This document shows positions 14,640 through 23,742 of a stretch of 46,613 nt of DNA, piece after piece (position 1 is the first letter of the stretch; every line of letters begins with the position of its first letter). A program made the translations under genes and the position numbers. Below the pieces are notes generated by a model, which saw only the letters and a list, made by a program, of their open reading frames with translations, searched no databases and was not told where the DNA came from. This DNA comes from an uncultured Clostridia bacterium (GTDB lineage: Bacteria > Bacillota > Clostridia > Oscillospirales > Oscillospiraceae): assembly GCA_945875335.1 (NCBI GenBank), contig CAMCKD010000005.1, forward strand, positions 1 to 46,613, in the 5' to 3' direction.

Positions 14640-16874
14640 TTATTTGGGCACCTTCATATTGTCCCAGCCCAGGACTTCGCATTGGTCTTTTTCGTTCCGT
14701 CCAACGGCAACGATGGAGCCGTCGGATTTCAGGCCCAGGGTGTGCCAGCCGCCGGCGGAGATGGCCACGATGTCCTTCCAGTCGGAGACATCGCACTGGC
14801 CGTCTTCATTATAGCCCACAGCCACCACGGTGCCGTCGGATTTTAAGCCCACGCTGTGGTAGTACCCTGCGGAAATGGCGACAATGTCCTTCCACAGCGC
14901 CACGTTGCACTGGCCGTCCTGGTTGTCTCCCACGGCCACCACGGTGCCGTCCTTTTGGAGCCCCAGGGAGTGGGCGCCCCCGGCGGAAAGGGCGGTGAGG
15001 TTCGCCCAGTGGGATACGTCGCACTGACCCTCCCGGTTGTCCCCGGCGGCAAGGGCGGTGCCGTCGGCTTTCAGACCCAGGGTGTGGTTTCGCCCGGCGC
15101 TGATGTTCTGGATGTCCTGCCAGCCCTCAAAATCGATTCTGCCGTCATTTTCGCAGCCAAGGCCAATGACCTGTCCGTTGGATTTCAGACCCACGGTGTG
15201 CCACTGTCCGGCCTGGACGGCTACCATATCCCGCCACTGGTCGATGTCACCCCGGCCGTCCCCGTTGTAGCCGGCGCAGACCACGGTGCCGTCGGTCCGC
15301 AGACCCACCGTGTGCTCCCAACCGGCGGAAAGGGAGCGGATGTTCAGCCAGGAGCCCACCCAGCATTTGTCGTCCCGCGCATCGCCCACGGCCACGGCGG
15401 TGTTGTCGGAGCGCAGAGCAGCGGAGTACCAGCCCCCGGCGCTGATGGTCTGGGGCGGCACGATCTGCTCCCACAGGGCCCTGCTTCTGTCACGGGCATC
15501 CTCATAGTCCCGCAGACCACCAAAGGCAGCGGCGGCGCGAAGCTTGTCCCCGGCATCAAGAAGCTGCTCTGCCTGGCTGTACCAATCTATCTGAATGTTC
15601 AGCGCCCGGTCGGCGGCATCCTTGAAGCTGCCCAGCGCCTGAAAGGCATCGATGGCGTCCTCCCGCTTTCCCGCTTCCAGGAGGGTCTGGGCGGCGTTGT
15701 ATTTTTGCTGAGGGATCACATACTGGGTCACCGTCAGATAGCCTCCCACGGAAAGCAGCGCCAGCAGGAACAGGGCGGCCACGATTTTCTTCCACATGGG
15801 GATTCCCGCCGGCTCCTGTTTCGGCTTTGCGGCCTCCTGGGCGGCGGAGCGCTGGCGGCATTCCACGGCTTGGAGATTGGCATCCCGCCAGCCGGGAATT
15901 TTGGAAAACAGCACCGCCGCCTGCTCTGTCTGCCCTTGGTTTTTGGCAGCCAGGGCGGCGCGGTAAACGGCTTCCCGCCGGATGATTTCCGCCCGGCGCA
16001 GGCACTCCTTGGCGTTGGCCTGGGCATCCCGATAGTCCTTCAGCTGGCCGAAGAGCCTGGCCGCCTGGCAGTAGTCCTCCCGGTTGGAGGCTGATTCCAT
16101 GGCGGCTTTGGCGGCCAGATAGTCCTGTTCCAGCTTCATCTTTTGATTTTTCCGCCGGATCGACTGGGCGCAGGCTTCCAGAAACCGCTTCTGGTTTTCG
16201 TCCCCGGCTTCCAGGGCGGCGCGGTAGTAAGCGCTCTCGTCGATCTCTTTTTTGCAGGCGGCCAGGGCCTTGGGATTTTGACATTCAAATTCCGCCAGCA
16301 GCAGCCCCAGGGGAATCATCCCGTTGTCCGGCTGCATCCGGGCGGCCTGACGGAAGCAGCGGTCAGCTTCGTCCCATTGCCGCTGATTCAGGTGCCAGTA
16401 CCCCTCCTTGATGAGCAGGGACGGGTCGGCGCTTTGGGCTTCCGCGGGGTTGCCCGCGATTCTGGCGGCTTCCTTTTCATATTGCAGCTGGACAGCCCCG
16501 CCGGAGTGGGCCAGGGCGGCCAGATACTCCCCGGAATCCAAAAAGCTGCCGTTTTCCGGCCTGGTGATACGGGGGATATAGGCTCCCGTTTCGTTCTCCT
16601 GGACATACTGCACCCCGAATTGGCACAGGGCGCTGCACCAGTGGCTCTCCGGGTCGGTTTCATCCTCCTGCAAAAGGGTCTGGTACACGGATAGAGCCTG
16701 GTCAAATTTCCCGGTTCGGCGGAGGTAATTGCCGCAGTTGTGGGCGGCAATGTGTTTTGGGGTGGGGTCAGAAGGCAGGGTCATGACTCCCCCGCAGCGG
16801 GCGCAGATGCCCAGGGCATTGTCCGGGAAGGCGGAAACGTTCCCGCCGCAGTATTTGCATTTTAAGGAAGCCAT
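14640..16874 (-). CDS. Zinc-ribbon, TPR-like, membrane-anchored protein with seven RCC1-type repeats
   Basis: A 744-residue protein of unknown function. In order: a four-cysteine zinc ribbon at about 1-32 (CKYCGG…CARCGG); a long helical region with TPR-like repeats (about 40-330; FDQALSVYQTLLQED, WDEADRCFRQAARMQPD); one transmembrane helix near 361-385 (IVAALFLLALLSVGGYL); more helical repeats; then seven RCC1/BNR-like repeats of about 38 residues from about 475 to the end. Each repeat follows ISAG..H..GLK.DGTVVAVG.N..GQC.V..W.DI. The RCC1 part should form a seven-bladed propeller outside the membrane, with the zinc ribbon inside. ATG 16874 was chosen (MASLKCKYCGG); a TTG 18 bases earlier is possible. 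Zn-ribbon/TPR/RCC1 proteins are common in gut Clostridia but uncharacterised. Confidence 0.85.
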   Translation of the reverse strand: MASLKCKYCGGNVSAFPDNALGICARCGGVMTLPSDPTPKHIAAHNCGNYLRRTGKFDQALSVYQTLLQEDETDPESHWCSALCQFGVQYVQENETGAYIPRITRPENGSFLDSGEYLAALAHSGGAVQLQYEKEAARIAGNPAEAQSADPSLLIKEGYWHLNQRQWDEADRCFRQAARMQPDNGMIPLGLLLAEFECQNPKALAACKKEIDESAYYRAALEAGDENQKRFLEACAQSIRRKNQKMKLEQDYLAAKAAMESASNREDYCQAARLFGQLKDYRDAQANAKECLRRAEIIRREAVYRAALAAKNQGQTEQAAVLFSKIPGWRDANLQAVECRQRSAAQEAAKPKQEPAGIPMWKKIVAALFLLALLSVGGYLTVTQYVIPQQKYNAAQTLLEAGKREDAIDAFQALGSFKDAADRALNIQIDWYSQAEQLLDAGDKLRAAAAFGGLRDYEDARDRSRALWEQIVPPQTISAGGWYSAALRSDNTAVAVGDARDDKCWVGSWLNIRSLSAGWEHTVGLRTDGTVVCAGYNGDGRGDIDQWRDMVAVQAGQWHTVGLKSNGQVIGLGCENDGRIDFEGWQDIQNISAGRNHTLGLKADGTALAAGDNREGQCDVSHWANLTALSAGGAHSLGLQKDGTVVAVGDNQDGQCNVALWKDIVAISAGYYHSVGLKSDGTVVAVGYNEDGQCDVSDWKDIVAISAGGWHTLGLKSDGSIVAVGRNEKDQCEVLGWDNMKVPK

Positions 16875-16973
16875 GCCGTCACCGCCTTGCAATCAATACC
16901 CTGTCATTATATGGGGGGAAGCGTCGAAAGTCAACATGGAAAACGGGAAGCCCGGTAAGAGCTTCCCGTTAGC

Positions 16974-19181
16974 TTATCCAATTTTCCCGGAATAATTCAG
17001 TCCGAAGCCATAGTCATATTTGTTGCCGCATTCGTCCACATAGGCCTCCAGGTCAAAGGCCACGTCCTCGCAGTGGCGCTCCACGGTGGACATATCCTTG
17101 GGCATCTGCATGGGCAGACGGCCGGTGGGCTGGTAATTGCCGAAGACGATGTCCAGCACCGCCTCACAGGAGACACCGAACTCCGCCACAATGGCATCCG
17201 CCTGGGCTTCAAATTCGCCCATGACCATGGGGTTGCTCACCGCCGCGCAGACGATCACGGGCTTGTTCCCCATGCGCCGTCTTGCTTCCAGAATGTTGTC
17301 CAAATCCTGCTCGTTGTAGGCGGTGTTGGTCTTGCCCCGGTAGCTGCGGTTGGTGAAGTTCTCCCGGAAATCTCCCCCGGCGATGGACACCGGCCGGGCA
17401 TCCACTGCGGTGTAGGGCCGGTATTGCAGGGTGATGGGCAGATACCCGTTGCCTCCTGCCTCCAAATCCTCGGTGCTGTAGCAGTTGCAGCTGGGGCTCT
17501 CCACAAACACGATGGCGGCGTCCGCCTCCTCCGGGGTCTCCACCCGGGTGCCGAATTTGGCGATCAGGGCGCTTTCCACCGGGTCAATGTCCCGGGCGGG
17601 CTGCTTCCAGCGCATGAAGCCCATGCTTTCCCGGATGTGGCGGTGGGGGATGTAGAGCTTCAGGCCCTTTTGCAGGGGCAGCACCTGCTCCCGGTTTTTC
17701 AGCAGCACCACGCTCTTGTGCTGTGCTTCAAAGCCGTGGCGGACGAATTCCTCACAGCCCACGATTCTGGCGGATTCCTCCGGGTCCAGATAGGGGTCTT
17801 CAAACAGGCCGCACTGGAAGATGTTTTTCAGCAGTCTGGCGGCGGACAGCTCCATCCGCTGCCGCATGGTATTTTCGCCGTATTCCCGGCAGCCGATTTG
17901 GTAGGCTTCCAGGATGGGGGCGATGGCGCTGTTGCCGCCGAACTGGTCAACCCCGTTCATAATGGCGATCAGATGGCGCTCCGCCTCGGTTTTGTCCTCC
18001 ATGTGATAGCAGCGGCTGCCGAAGCCCTCGATGGTGGGGTTGGGGTCGCCGGTGATGCCCCAGTCGGTGCAGACCACGCCCTGATAGTCGTATTTCCCCC
18101 GGAGCAGATCCTTGATGATGTATTCGCTGTAGGAGTTGCCCACGTTTTTCCCGTTCTTGGTGTCCAGACCCCAGGAAACGGTGTAGTAGGGCATCACGGC
18201 GGAGGCGGCCTTGGTGCTTCCGTCCAGCTGGAAGGCTGCCTCGGTGAAGGGCTTCATATGCTCAGCGGCGTTGCTGCCGGGATACACCGCGTATTGACCG
18301 AAGGCATAGTGGGCATCCCGTCCCGCTTCCCCGCTGCCCCCGCCGGGCCAGTGCTTGACCATGGTGTTGACGCTCTCCTTGCCCCAGCCGCCGGTGGCCT
18401 TGGTGGTCTGCATGCCGTCGCAGTAGGCTTTGACCATCTGCTTGCTGGCCTCCGTGTCCATGCCCAAGGTGTCGATGAACCGCATCCACCGGGGCTCGGT
18501 GCACAGGTCGATCTGGGGGCCCAGGGCGGTGCAGATGCCCAGCGCCCGGTACTCCCGGGAGGCATCCTCCGCAAACTGCCGCACCACCTCCGGGTCGAAG
18601 CAGGCGGCGAAGCCCACGCCCTCCGGCCATTTGCTCACATCCCCGCCTCCCGTGCGGAACTCCACAGAGGAGGAGCCCCTTGCCCCGTTCCGGGGGTCGG
18701 TGGAAATGTTCACGGGGATGCCATAGGGGAGGGTCTCCGCTGTTTTTTGCAGCTCGTTGCTCCACCGGGCGGCGGTGGCGGCGTCCTTCACCCCCGTCAC
18801 CAGCACATGGCGGATGTGTTCCTCCTTCAAAAACTGCCGCTGCTGGTCGGACAGCGCATAAGCCTCACAGCCGGATTCATCAAAGGGCTTTCCGCCGTAG
18901 GTTCCCACAAAGGGCATCTGGTTCCCGGGCACGGACTGGTGTGGGGAGTAGAGCATCAGCCCTGCGATTTCCTCCACGCTGAGCCGGGAGGCCAGATCCT
19001 TGGCCCGGGTCCAATCGTCCAGCCGCCAGTCCTCATAGGGGAGCAGCTTCCCGGTCTTCGCCAGGTCCTTAAAGTACAGCCCGTCCTGCTGAATCAGGCC
19101 GATCCCGCTGTCCTCGCTCCAGCTCAGCTCCTTGCCGCCTGGCTGAGTCAAACGCAGAATGCCGGGGGTTTTGTATTCCAT
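16974..19181 (-). CDS. Glycoside hydrolase family 3 protein (beta-glucosidase-like), cytosolic
   Basis: 735 residues with the two-domain GH3 core. The N-terminal barrel contains GIPVNISTDPRNGARG, the KHWPGGGSGEAGRDAHYAFG loop (family KH-PG-G pattern) and VVCTDWGITGD, whose Asp is the expected nucleophile. The C-terminal alpha/beta sandwich contains SVVLLKN and AIVFVES and ends in GFGLNYSGKIG. No signal peptide or membrane helix is seen, so it should act on imported oligosaccharides or glycosides. ATG 19181 is preferred because AAAGGCGG precedes it; an upstream extension would have no ribosome site. Substrate (gluco-, xylo- or other) cannot be told. No sugar transporter is adjacent. Confidence 0.88.
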   Translation of the reverse strand: MEYKTPGILRLTQPGGKELSWSEDSGIGLIQQDGLYFKDLAKTGKLLPYEDWRLDDWTRAKDLASRLSVEEIAGLMLYSPHQSVPGNQMPFVGTYGGKPFDESGCEAYALSDQQRQFLKEEHIRHVLVTGVKDAATAARWSNELQKTAETLPYGIPVNISTDPRNGARGSSSVEFRTGGGDVSKWPEGVGFAACFDPEVVRQFAEDASREYRALGICTALGPQIDLCTEPRWMRFIDTLGMDTEASKQMVKAYCDGMQTTKATGGWGKESVNTMVKHWPGGGSGEAGRDAHYAFGQYAVYPGSNAAEHMKPFTEAAFQLDGSTKAASAVMPYYTVSWGLDTKNGKNVGNSYSEYIIKDLLRGKYDYQGVVCTDWGITGDPNPTIEGFGSRCYHMEDKTEAERHLIAIMNGVDQFGGNSAIAPILEAYQIGCREYGENTMRQRMELSAARLLKNIFQCGLFEDPYLDPEESARIVGCEEFVRHGFEAQHKSVVLLKNREQVLPLQKGLKLYIPHRHIRESMGFMRWKQPARDIDPVESALIAKFGTRVETPEEADAAIVFVESPSCNCYSTEDLEAGGNGYLPITLQYRPYTAVDARPVSIAGGDFRENFTNRSYRGKTNTAYNEQDLDNILEARRRMGNKPVIVCAAVSNPMVMGEFEAQADAIVAEFGVSCEAVLDIVFGNYQPTGRLPMQMPKDMSTVERHCEDVAFDLEAYVDECGNKYDYGFGLNYSGKIG

Positions 19182-19384
19182 TTTGTACGCCGCCTTTCTG
19201 GTATCTGTTTTGATAGGATAACTATACCATTCTTTTTGGCGAAAGAAAAGACTTTTTTGATAGATTTGCATAAAAAACGCATTTCCTCTTTATTTCCAAG
19301 AGGTGGATGTGTATAATGAAAAGAAATATGCATATCGGCTTGGCTCACAGGAATGGTAAATTGTTGCTTGTGTGACGCACCATT

Positions 19385-19497
19385 CGTAGGGCGGGGTCAT
19401 GACCCCGCCGCCCAGGTTGCGCATTTTGCCCTGGCACGATTCAACGAAAGTGCTTTCGTCTCGTTACGTTTCGGCGGGGTCATGACCCCGCCCTACG
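19385..19497. repeat. Type C inverted-repeat element
   Basis: 113 bases with ends CGTAGGGCGGGGTCATGACC and GGTCATGACCCCGCCCTACG. The terminal inverted repeats are themselves palindromic around TCATGA. The element is preceded by AAATTGTTGCTTGTGTGACGCACC, nearly the same head that precedes types A and B. It lies in the leader of proB. Confidence 0.85.
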
Positions 19498-19563
19498 AAA
19501 CGATAAACAAAAATTGAGCCAAGCCGATATGCACAAAAATGTATCTTTCTTGGAGGGAAGATC

Positions 19564-20325
19564 ATGCGCATCGTTGTGAAAATCGGCACATCCACCCTGA
19601 CCCATGCCACGGGGCATTTGAACATCCGCCGGGTGGCATCATTGTGCCAGGTCATCAGTGATATCAAGAACGCGGGCCATGAGGTGATCCTGGTGTCCTC
19701 CGGCGCCATCGGCATGGGGGTGGGCAAGCTGGGGCTGCGGCAGCGTCCCAAGGACATCCCCACCAAGCAGGCCGCCGCCGCTGTGGGCCAGTGCGAGCTG
19801 ATGTATACCTATGACAAGCTGTTCAGCGACTACCACCACACCGTCGCCCAGCTGCTGATCACCGGGGAGGATGTGGCCAGCGAAACCCGCCATCGGAATT
19901 TCAGCAACACCCTAAACCGGCTGCTGGAGCTGGGGGCCCTGCCCATCATCAACGAGAACGACACCGTGGCCACCGAGGAAATCGTCATCGGCGACAACGA
20001 TACCCTGGCCGCCATTGTTGCCAAAAGCGTCAATGCCCAGCTGCTGGTGCTGCTGTCGGACATCGACGGGCTGTACACCGCCGACCCCAGAAAGAACCAG
20101 CAGGCCAAACTCATCCCCACCGTCACCTGCCTGGATGACAGCATCAAGGCCCTGGCGGGGGTCAGCGGCAGTGACCAGGGCACCGGGGGCATGATCACCA
20201 AGCTTCAAGCCGCCGAAATCTGCATGGGCTGCGGCTGCGACATGGTGATCGCCAACGGAAACGAACCCAACAATCTCTACACCATCATGGATGGGGGAGC
20301 GGTCGGCACCCGCTTCAAGGCTTAA
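19564..20325 (+). CDS. proB: Glutamate 5-kinase
   Basis: A 253-residue amino-acid kinase that phosphorylates glutamate, the first step of proline synthesis. Seen: VVKIGTSTLT at the start, ILVSSGAIGMG (about 41-51), the INENDTVA..EI..GDNDTLAAIVA stretch (about 132-155), LLSDIDGLYTADPR, and a GTGGMITK..AA loop. It lacks the C-terminal PUA domain found in longer (about 367-residue) versions, so it is the short form. ATG 19564 follows TGGAGGGAAG. proA begins 12 bases after the stop. Confidence 0.96.
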   Translation: MRIVVKIGTSTLTHATGHLNIRRVASLCQVISDIKNAGHEVILVSSGAIGMGVGKLGLRQRPKDIPTKQAAAAVGQCELMYTYDKLFSDYHHTVAQLLITGEDVASETRHRNFSNTLNRLLELGALPIINENDTVATEEIVIGDNDTLAAIVAKSVNAQLLVLLSDIDGLYTADPRKNQQAKLIPTVTCLDDSIKALAGVSGSDQGTGGMITKLQAAEICMGCGCDMVIANGNEPNNLYTIMDGGAVGTRFKA

Positions 20326-20337
20326 AGGAGGAACTTT

Positions 20338-21576
20338 ATGCAGCAAATGCTCACCGCTGCCAAAGCGGCAAAAAAGACGGTTTCCCGTTTGACCACCCAA
20401 CAGAAAAATGATGCACTGAATGCCATGGCCGCCGCATTGATGGCCCGCCAGGAGGAGATCCTCCAGGCCAATGCCCAGGATTTGTCCGCGGCTCAGGGGC
20501 ATATCACCGATGTGATGCTGGATAGACTCCGGCTGACCCCGGAGCGGATTTCCGGCATGGCCCAGGGCATCCGGGATGTGGTGAAGCTGCCCGACCCGGT
20601 GGGGACGGTTTTGGAAGAGCACACCCGTGATGACGGACTGCTGATTCAAAAGGTGGCCTGTCCCATGGGCGTCATTGCCATCATCTATGAAAGCCGCCCC
20701 AACGTCACCAGCGACGCGGCTGCTCTGGCGCTGAAAAGCGGCAATGTCTGCATCCTCCGGGGCGGCAAGGAGGCCTTCCGCTCTGCCAGCGCCATTGTGG
20801 CGGCCTTGAAGGAAGGTCTGCGCCAGGCGGGGGTGACGGAGGACGCGGTGAACCTGGTGGGTGATACCTCCCGGGACAGCGCCGCCGCTTTGATGACCGC
20901 CCAGGGCTATGTGGACCTGCTGATTCCCCGGGGCGGCGCGGGGCTCATCAATGCCTGCCTGCGCAATGCCACCGTGCCCTGCATTGCCACCGGCACCGGC
21001 ATCTGCCATGTGTATGTGGAAAAGACCGCCGACCAGGAAATGGCCCTGAACATCATTGAAAATGCCAAAACCAGCCGCCCCAGCGTGTGCAACGCCGAGG
21101 AGGTGCTGCTGGTGGATAACGCCATTGCCAAAGAATTCCTGCCCAAGCTCCACAAGCGTCTGGTCACTGACCGCAAGCAGCCCGTGGAGCTGCGGCTGGA
21201 TGAGCTGGCCCAGACCATCATCCCCGGAACTCGAGCCTGCCAGCAGGATTTTGACACGGAGTTTTTGGATTATATCCTGGCCGTCAAATGCGTGGAGGGG
21301 GTGGAGGAAGCCATTTCCCACATTGCCGCCCATTCCACCGGCCACAGCGAGGCCATTATTACCCGGGATGATGCCGCCGCCCAGCTGTTCACCGCCTGTG
21401 TGGACAGTGCCGCCGTGTATGTGAACGCCTCCACCCGGTTTACCGATGGCGGAGAGTTCGGCCTGGGCTGCGAAATGGGCATCTCCACCCAGAAGCTCCA
21501 TGCCAGAGGCCCCATGGGTCTGCGGGAGCTGTGCACCTACCACTACATCGTCCACGGAAACGGACACATCCGATAA
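20338..21576 (+). CDS. proA: Gamma-glutamyl phosphate reductase
   Basis: A 412-residue aldehyde-dehydrogenase-superfamily enzyme that reduces gamma-glutamyl phosphate to glutamate semialdehyde with NADPH. The family segments are present: [20 protein letters not shown] (about 115), [24 protein letters not shown], the catalytic Cys in [13 protein letters not shown] (about 247), and [20 protein letters not shown] near 370. Length is normal. RBS AAAGGAGGAAC precedes the ATG, and proC follows after 10 bases. Confidence 0.97.
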   Translation: MQQMLTAAKAAKKTVSRLTTQQKNDALNAMAAALMARQEEILQANAQDLSAAQGHITDVMLDRLRLTPERISGMAQGIRDVVKLPDPVGTVLEEHTRDDGLLIQKVACPMGVIAIIYESRPNVTSDAAALALKSGNVCILRGGKEAFRSASAIVAALKEGLRQAGVTEDAVNLVGDTSRDSAAALMTAQGYVDLLIPRGGAGLINACLRNATVPCIATGTGICHVYVEKTADQEMALNIIENAKTSRPSVCNAEEVLLVDNAIAKEFLPKLHKRLVTDRKQPVELRLDELAQTIIPGTRACQQDFDTEFLDYILAVKCVEGVEEAISHIAAHSTGHSEAIITRDDAAAQLFTACVDSAAVYVNASTRFTDGGEFGLGCEMGISTQKLHARGPMGLRELCTYHYIVHGNGHIR

Positions 21577-21586
21577 GGAGGCCATT

Positions 21587-22375
21587 ATGAAGTACGGTTT
21601 TCTGGGCTGCGGCAACATGGGCGGCGCCATTGCCAGGGCCTTGAGCAAGGTGACAAAGGAGATCATGGTGACGGATCGCTCCGGCAGGGCAAAGGCGCTG
21701 GCCCAGGAGCTGGGCATCCGCTACGGAACCGCCCAGGAGGTGGCATCCTCCTGTGACCGGATTTTCCTGGCCGTGAAGCCAAACATGATGGCTCAGGTTC
21801 TGGAGCCCCTGCAGCCCTATTTTCAGCTGCATAAGCCCCTGCTGATCACCATGGCCGCCGGACTGACCATGGAGCGCATCGGGCAGCTGGCAGGGGGGAG
21901 CCTTCCCATCATCCGCATCATGCCCAATACCCCCGTGGCGGTGGGCAAGGGCATGACCCAATATTGCTGTAATGACCTGGTATCGCAGGAGACCGTCGCC
22001 TCCTTCCGGGAGGATCTGCGGTTCAGCGGCCAGCTGGATGAATTGGAGGAAAGGCTGATCGATGCTGCCAGTGCCCTTTCCGGCTGCGGCCCGGCCTATG
22101 CCTATCTCTTCATCGAGGCCCTGGCCGACGGCGCGGTTTCCTGCGGCGTTCCCAGAGCCAAGGCCATGGAGTACGCCGCTGCCACGTTGATCGGGGCAGG
22201 GGAGATGGTTCTCGCTACCCGCCAGCATCCCGGCGCGTTGAAGGACGCGGTGTGCTCACCCGGGGGCAGCACCATCGCCGGTGTCCGGGCTTTGGAGCAG
22301 CACGGCTTCCGTGGGGCAGTGATGGACTGCGTCGCGGCAGCCTATGAAAAAAATAAAGAATTGGGAAAGAAATGA
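21587..22375 (+). CDS. proC: Pyrroline-5-carboxylate reductase
   Basis: 262 residues. NAD(P)H-dependent reduction of pyrroline-5-carboxylate to proline, the last step of the pathway begun by proB and proA directly upstream. The N-terminal GFLGCGNMGGAIA is the dinucleotide-binding glycine motif; IRIMPNTPVAVGKGMT and LSGCGPAYAYLFIEALADGAV are the family signatures; SPGGSTIAGV lies near the end. ATG 21587 has ATAAGGAGG just upstream; the earlier open frame is within proA. The three genes form a compact, complete glutamate-to-proline operon. Confidence 0.97.
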   Translation: MKYGFLGCGNMGGAIARALSKVTKEIMVTDRSGRAKALAQELGIRYGTAQEVASSCDRIFLAVKPNMMAQVLEPLQPYFQLHKPLLITMAAGLTMERIGQLAGGSLPIIRIMPNTPVAVGKGMTQYCCNDLVSQETVASFREDLRFSGQLDELEERLIDAASALSGCGPAYAYLFIEALADGAVSCGVPRAKAMEYAAATLIGAGEMVLATRQHPGALKDAVCSPGGSTIAGVRALEQHGFRGAVMDCVAAAYEKNKELGKK

Positions 22376-22385
22376 GGGCTTGAAC

Positions 22386-23393
22386 ATGGAATATCGTACA
22401 CTTGGCAAAACCGGCCTCCGGGTCTCCCGCCTGGGTCTGGGCGGCATCCCCATCCAGCGCATCGACGCGGAAGGGACAAAGGAATTGGTTCACCAGATGG
22501 CCGAAATGGGCGTGAACTACATCGATACCGCCCGGGCCTATACCGTCAGCGAGGAATATCTGGGCTATGCTTTGGAGGGAATCCGGGACAAATTCATCCT
22601 GGCCACCAAGGGCAGAGCCACCAAGCGGGAGGAAATGAAGGCCGACATCGAAAAGAGCCTCCATAACCTGCGCACGAACTACATTGACCTGTATCAGTTC
22701 CACAACCCCTCCATGGCCGCTCTGGACGAAATCATCGCCCCCGGTGGAGCGCTGGAAGCCATGAAGGAAGCCAAACAGGAAGGGAAGATCGGCCACATCG
22801 GCGCCACCGCCCATTCGGTGGAGGTGTTCGCCCGGCTGCTGGAGCTTCCTTGGGTGGAGACCATCATGTTCCCCTATAACATTGTGGAGAACCAGGCTCA
22901 GGAGCTGATTGCAAAGTGCACCGAGAAGAATATCGGCTTTATCTGCATGAAGCCCCTGGCCGGCGGCGCCATCGAGGATGGAAAGCTGGCTTTGCGCTAT
23001 GTTGCCTCCAATGAGAACGTCACGGAAATCATCCCCGGCATGGCAGACCTGAAGGAGCTGCAGCAAAACGCCCAGGCCATCAGCGACACCAGCCCCCTTA
23101 CGGAGGAAGAAAGAGCCGCCCTGCAGCACATTCGGGATACGCTCGGCACCCAGTTTTGCCGCCGCTGCAATTACTGCGCCCCCTGCACCGTGGGCATCAG
23201 CATCCCCAGCGCCTTCCTGTTCGAGGGCTACCTCTCCCGCTACGGCCTGGAAAGCTGGGCCCGGGACCGCTACCAGGCCATGGAGCACACCGCCAGCGAG
23301 TGCATCGCCTGCGGCCAATGCGAAACCCGCTGCCCCTACCACCTGCCCATCCGGGAGATGATGAAGCGCACCGCCCAGGAATTCGGCTACTAA
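22386..23393 (+). CDS. Aldo/keto reductase with C-terminal ferredoxin-type iron-sulfur domain
   Basis: 335 residues. Residues 1-245 are an aldo/keto reductase barrel: YRTLGKTGLRVSRLGLGG at the start, NYIDTARAY (catalytic Asp and Tyr region), ILATKGRA (Lys) and LYQFHN (His). The C-terminal 80 residues carry two cysteine clusters, CRRCNYCAPC near 258 and CIACGQCETRCPYHLPI near 304, as in the family of AKRs fused to 4Fe-4S clusters found in anaerobes. ATG 22386 is 11 bases after the proC stop, so it probably shares the proline transcript, although no link to proline metabolism is known. The substrate is unknown. Confidence 0.92.
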   Translation: MEYRTLGKTGLRVSRLGLGGIPIQRIDAEGTKELVHQMAEMGVNYIDTARAYTVSEEYLGYALEGIRDKFILATKGRATKREEMKADIEKSLHNLRTNYIDLYQFHNPSMAALDEIIAPGGALEAMKEAKQEGKIGHIGATAHSVEVFARLLELPWVETIMFPYNIVENQAQELIAKCTEKNIGFICMKPLAGGAIEDGKLALRYVASNENVTEIIPGMADLKELQQNAQAISDTSPLTEEERAALQHIRDTLGTQFCRRCNYCAPCTVGISIPSAFLFEGYLSRYGLESWARDRYQAMEHTASECIACGQCETRCPYHLPIREMMKRTAQEFGY

Positions 23394-23404
23394 GCACAAA
23401 ATCC

Positions 23405-23430
23405 TCCTCCGGGCCTCAAAACCCGGAGGA
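23405..23430 (+). terminator. Hairpin after the aldo/keto reductase gene
   Basis: Stem TCCTCCGGG / CCCGGAGGA with an 8-base loop, 12 bases after the stop codon. There is no T-run behind it, so it may be a weak terminator or an RNA-stabilising hairpin. Confidence 0.45.
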
Positions 23431-23476
23431 ACTCACTTGACGCAAGCGAAAAAATGTGCTATGATGCATTCGCAAC

Positions 23477-23550
23477 GCCGGCATGGTGAAATGGTAGACA
23501 CAAGGGACTTAAAATCCCCTGTGCCGGATATAACACCAGATCCGGAATGT
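23477..23550 (+). pseudogene. Degenerate tRNA-Leu (UAA), 5' part preserved and 3' part lost
   Basis: The sequence opens like a tRNA-Leu: acceptor 5' strand GCCGGCA, D-arm TGGTGAAATGGTAGACAC, anticodon loop CTTAAAA flanked by GGGA/TCCC. The part after the variable arm does not close. The expected TTCGA T-loop is missing, a CCGG…CCGG pair encloses 14 bases instead of 7, and no 3' acceptor strand TGCCGGC follows. It lies about 110 bases before an intact tRNA-Leu with the same anticodon but a different sequence. Confidence 0.65.
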
Positions 23551-23655
23551 GCTTGAAAACAGCCAACTTTTTGAATTTGATTATTCTTCTTTTTGGAACA
23601 TCCCTCCAACACATCCCTCCTAGTTTTTCATCCCTTCACTGGAGGGATTGAATAT

Positions 23656-23742
23656 GCCGCTATGATGGAATAGGTAGACATAGTGGACTTAAAATCCACC
23701 TGAAGCGATTCAGTACCGGTTCGAGTCCGGTTAGCGGCACCA
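23656..23742 (+). tRNA. tRNA-Leu, anticodon UAA
   Basis: Complete cloverleaf. The acceptor stem is GCCGCTA (23656-23662) with TAGCGGC (23732-23738), and the D-arm is GATGGAATAGGTAGACAT. The anticodon stem is GTGGA/TCCAC around loop CTTAAAA (anticodon TAA at 23690-23692), with a long class II variable arm. The T-arm is ACCGG TTCGAGT CCGGT, and an encoded CCA ends at 23742. Confidence 0.96.

Noticed and set aside
17073-19316. Open frame of about 747 codons on the plus strand, opposite the GH3 gene
   Set aside because: It is the antisense shadow of a GC-rich gene: Gly/Val/His/Leu-rich, no domain, no ribosome site. The minus-strand frame has clear GH3 motifs.
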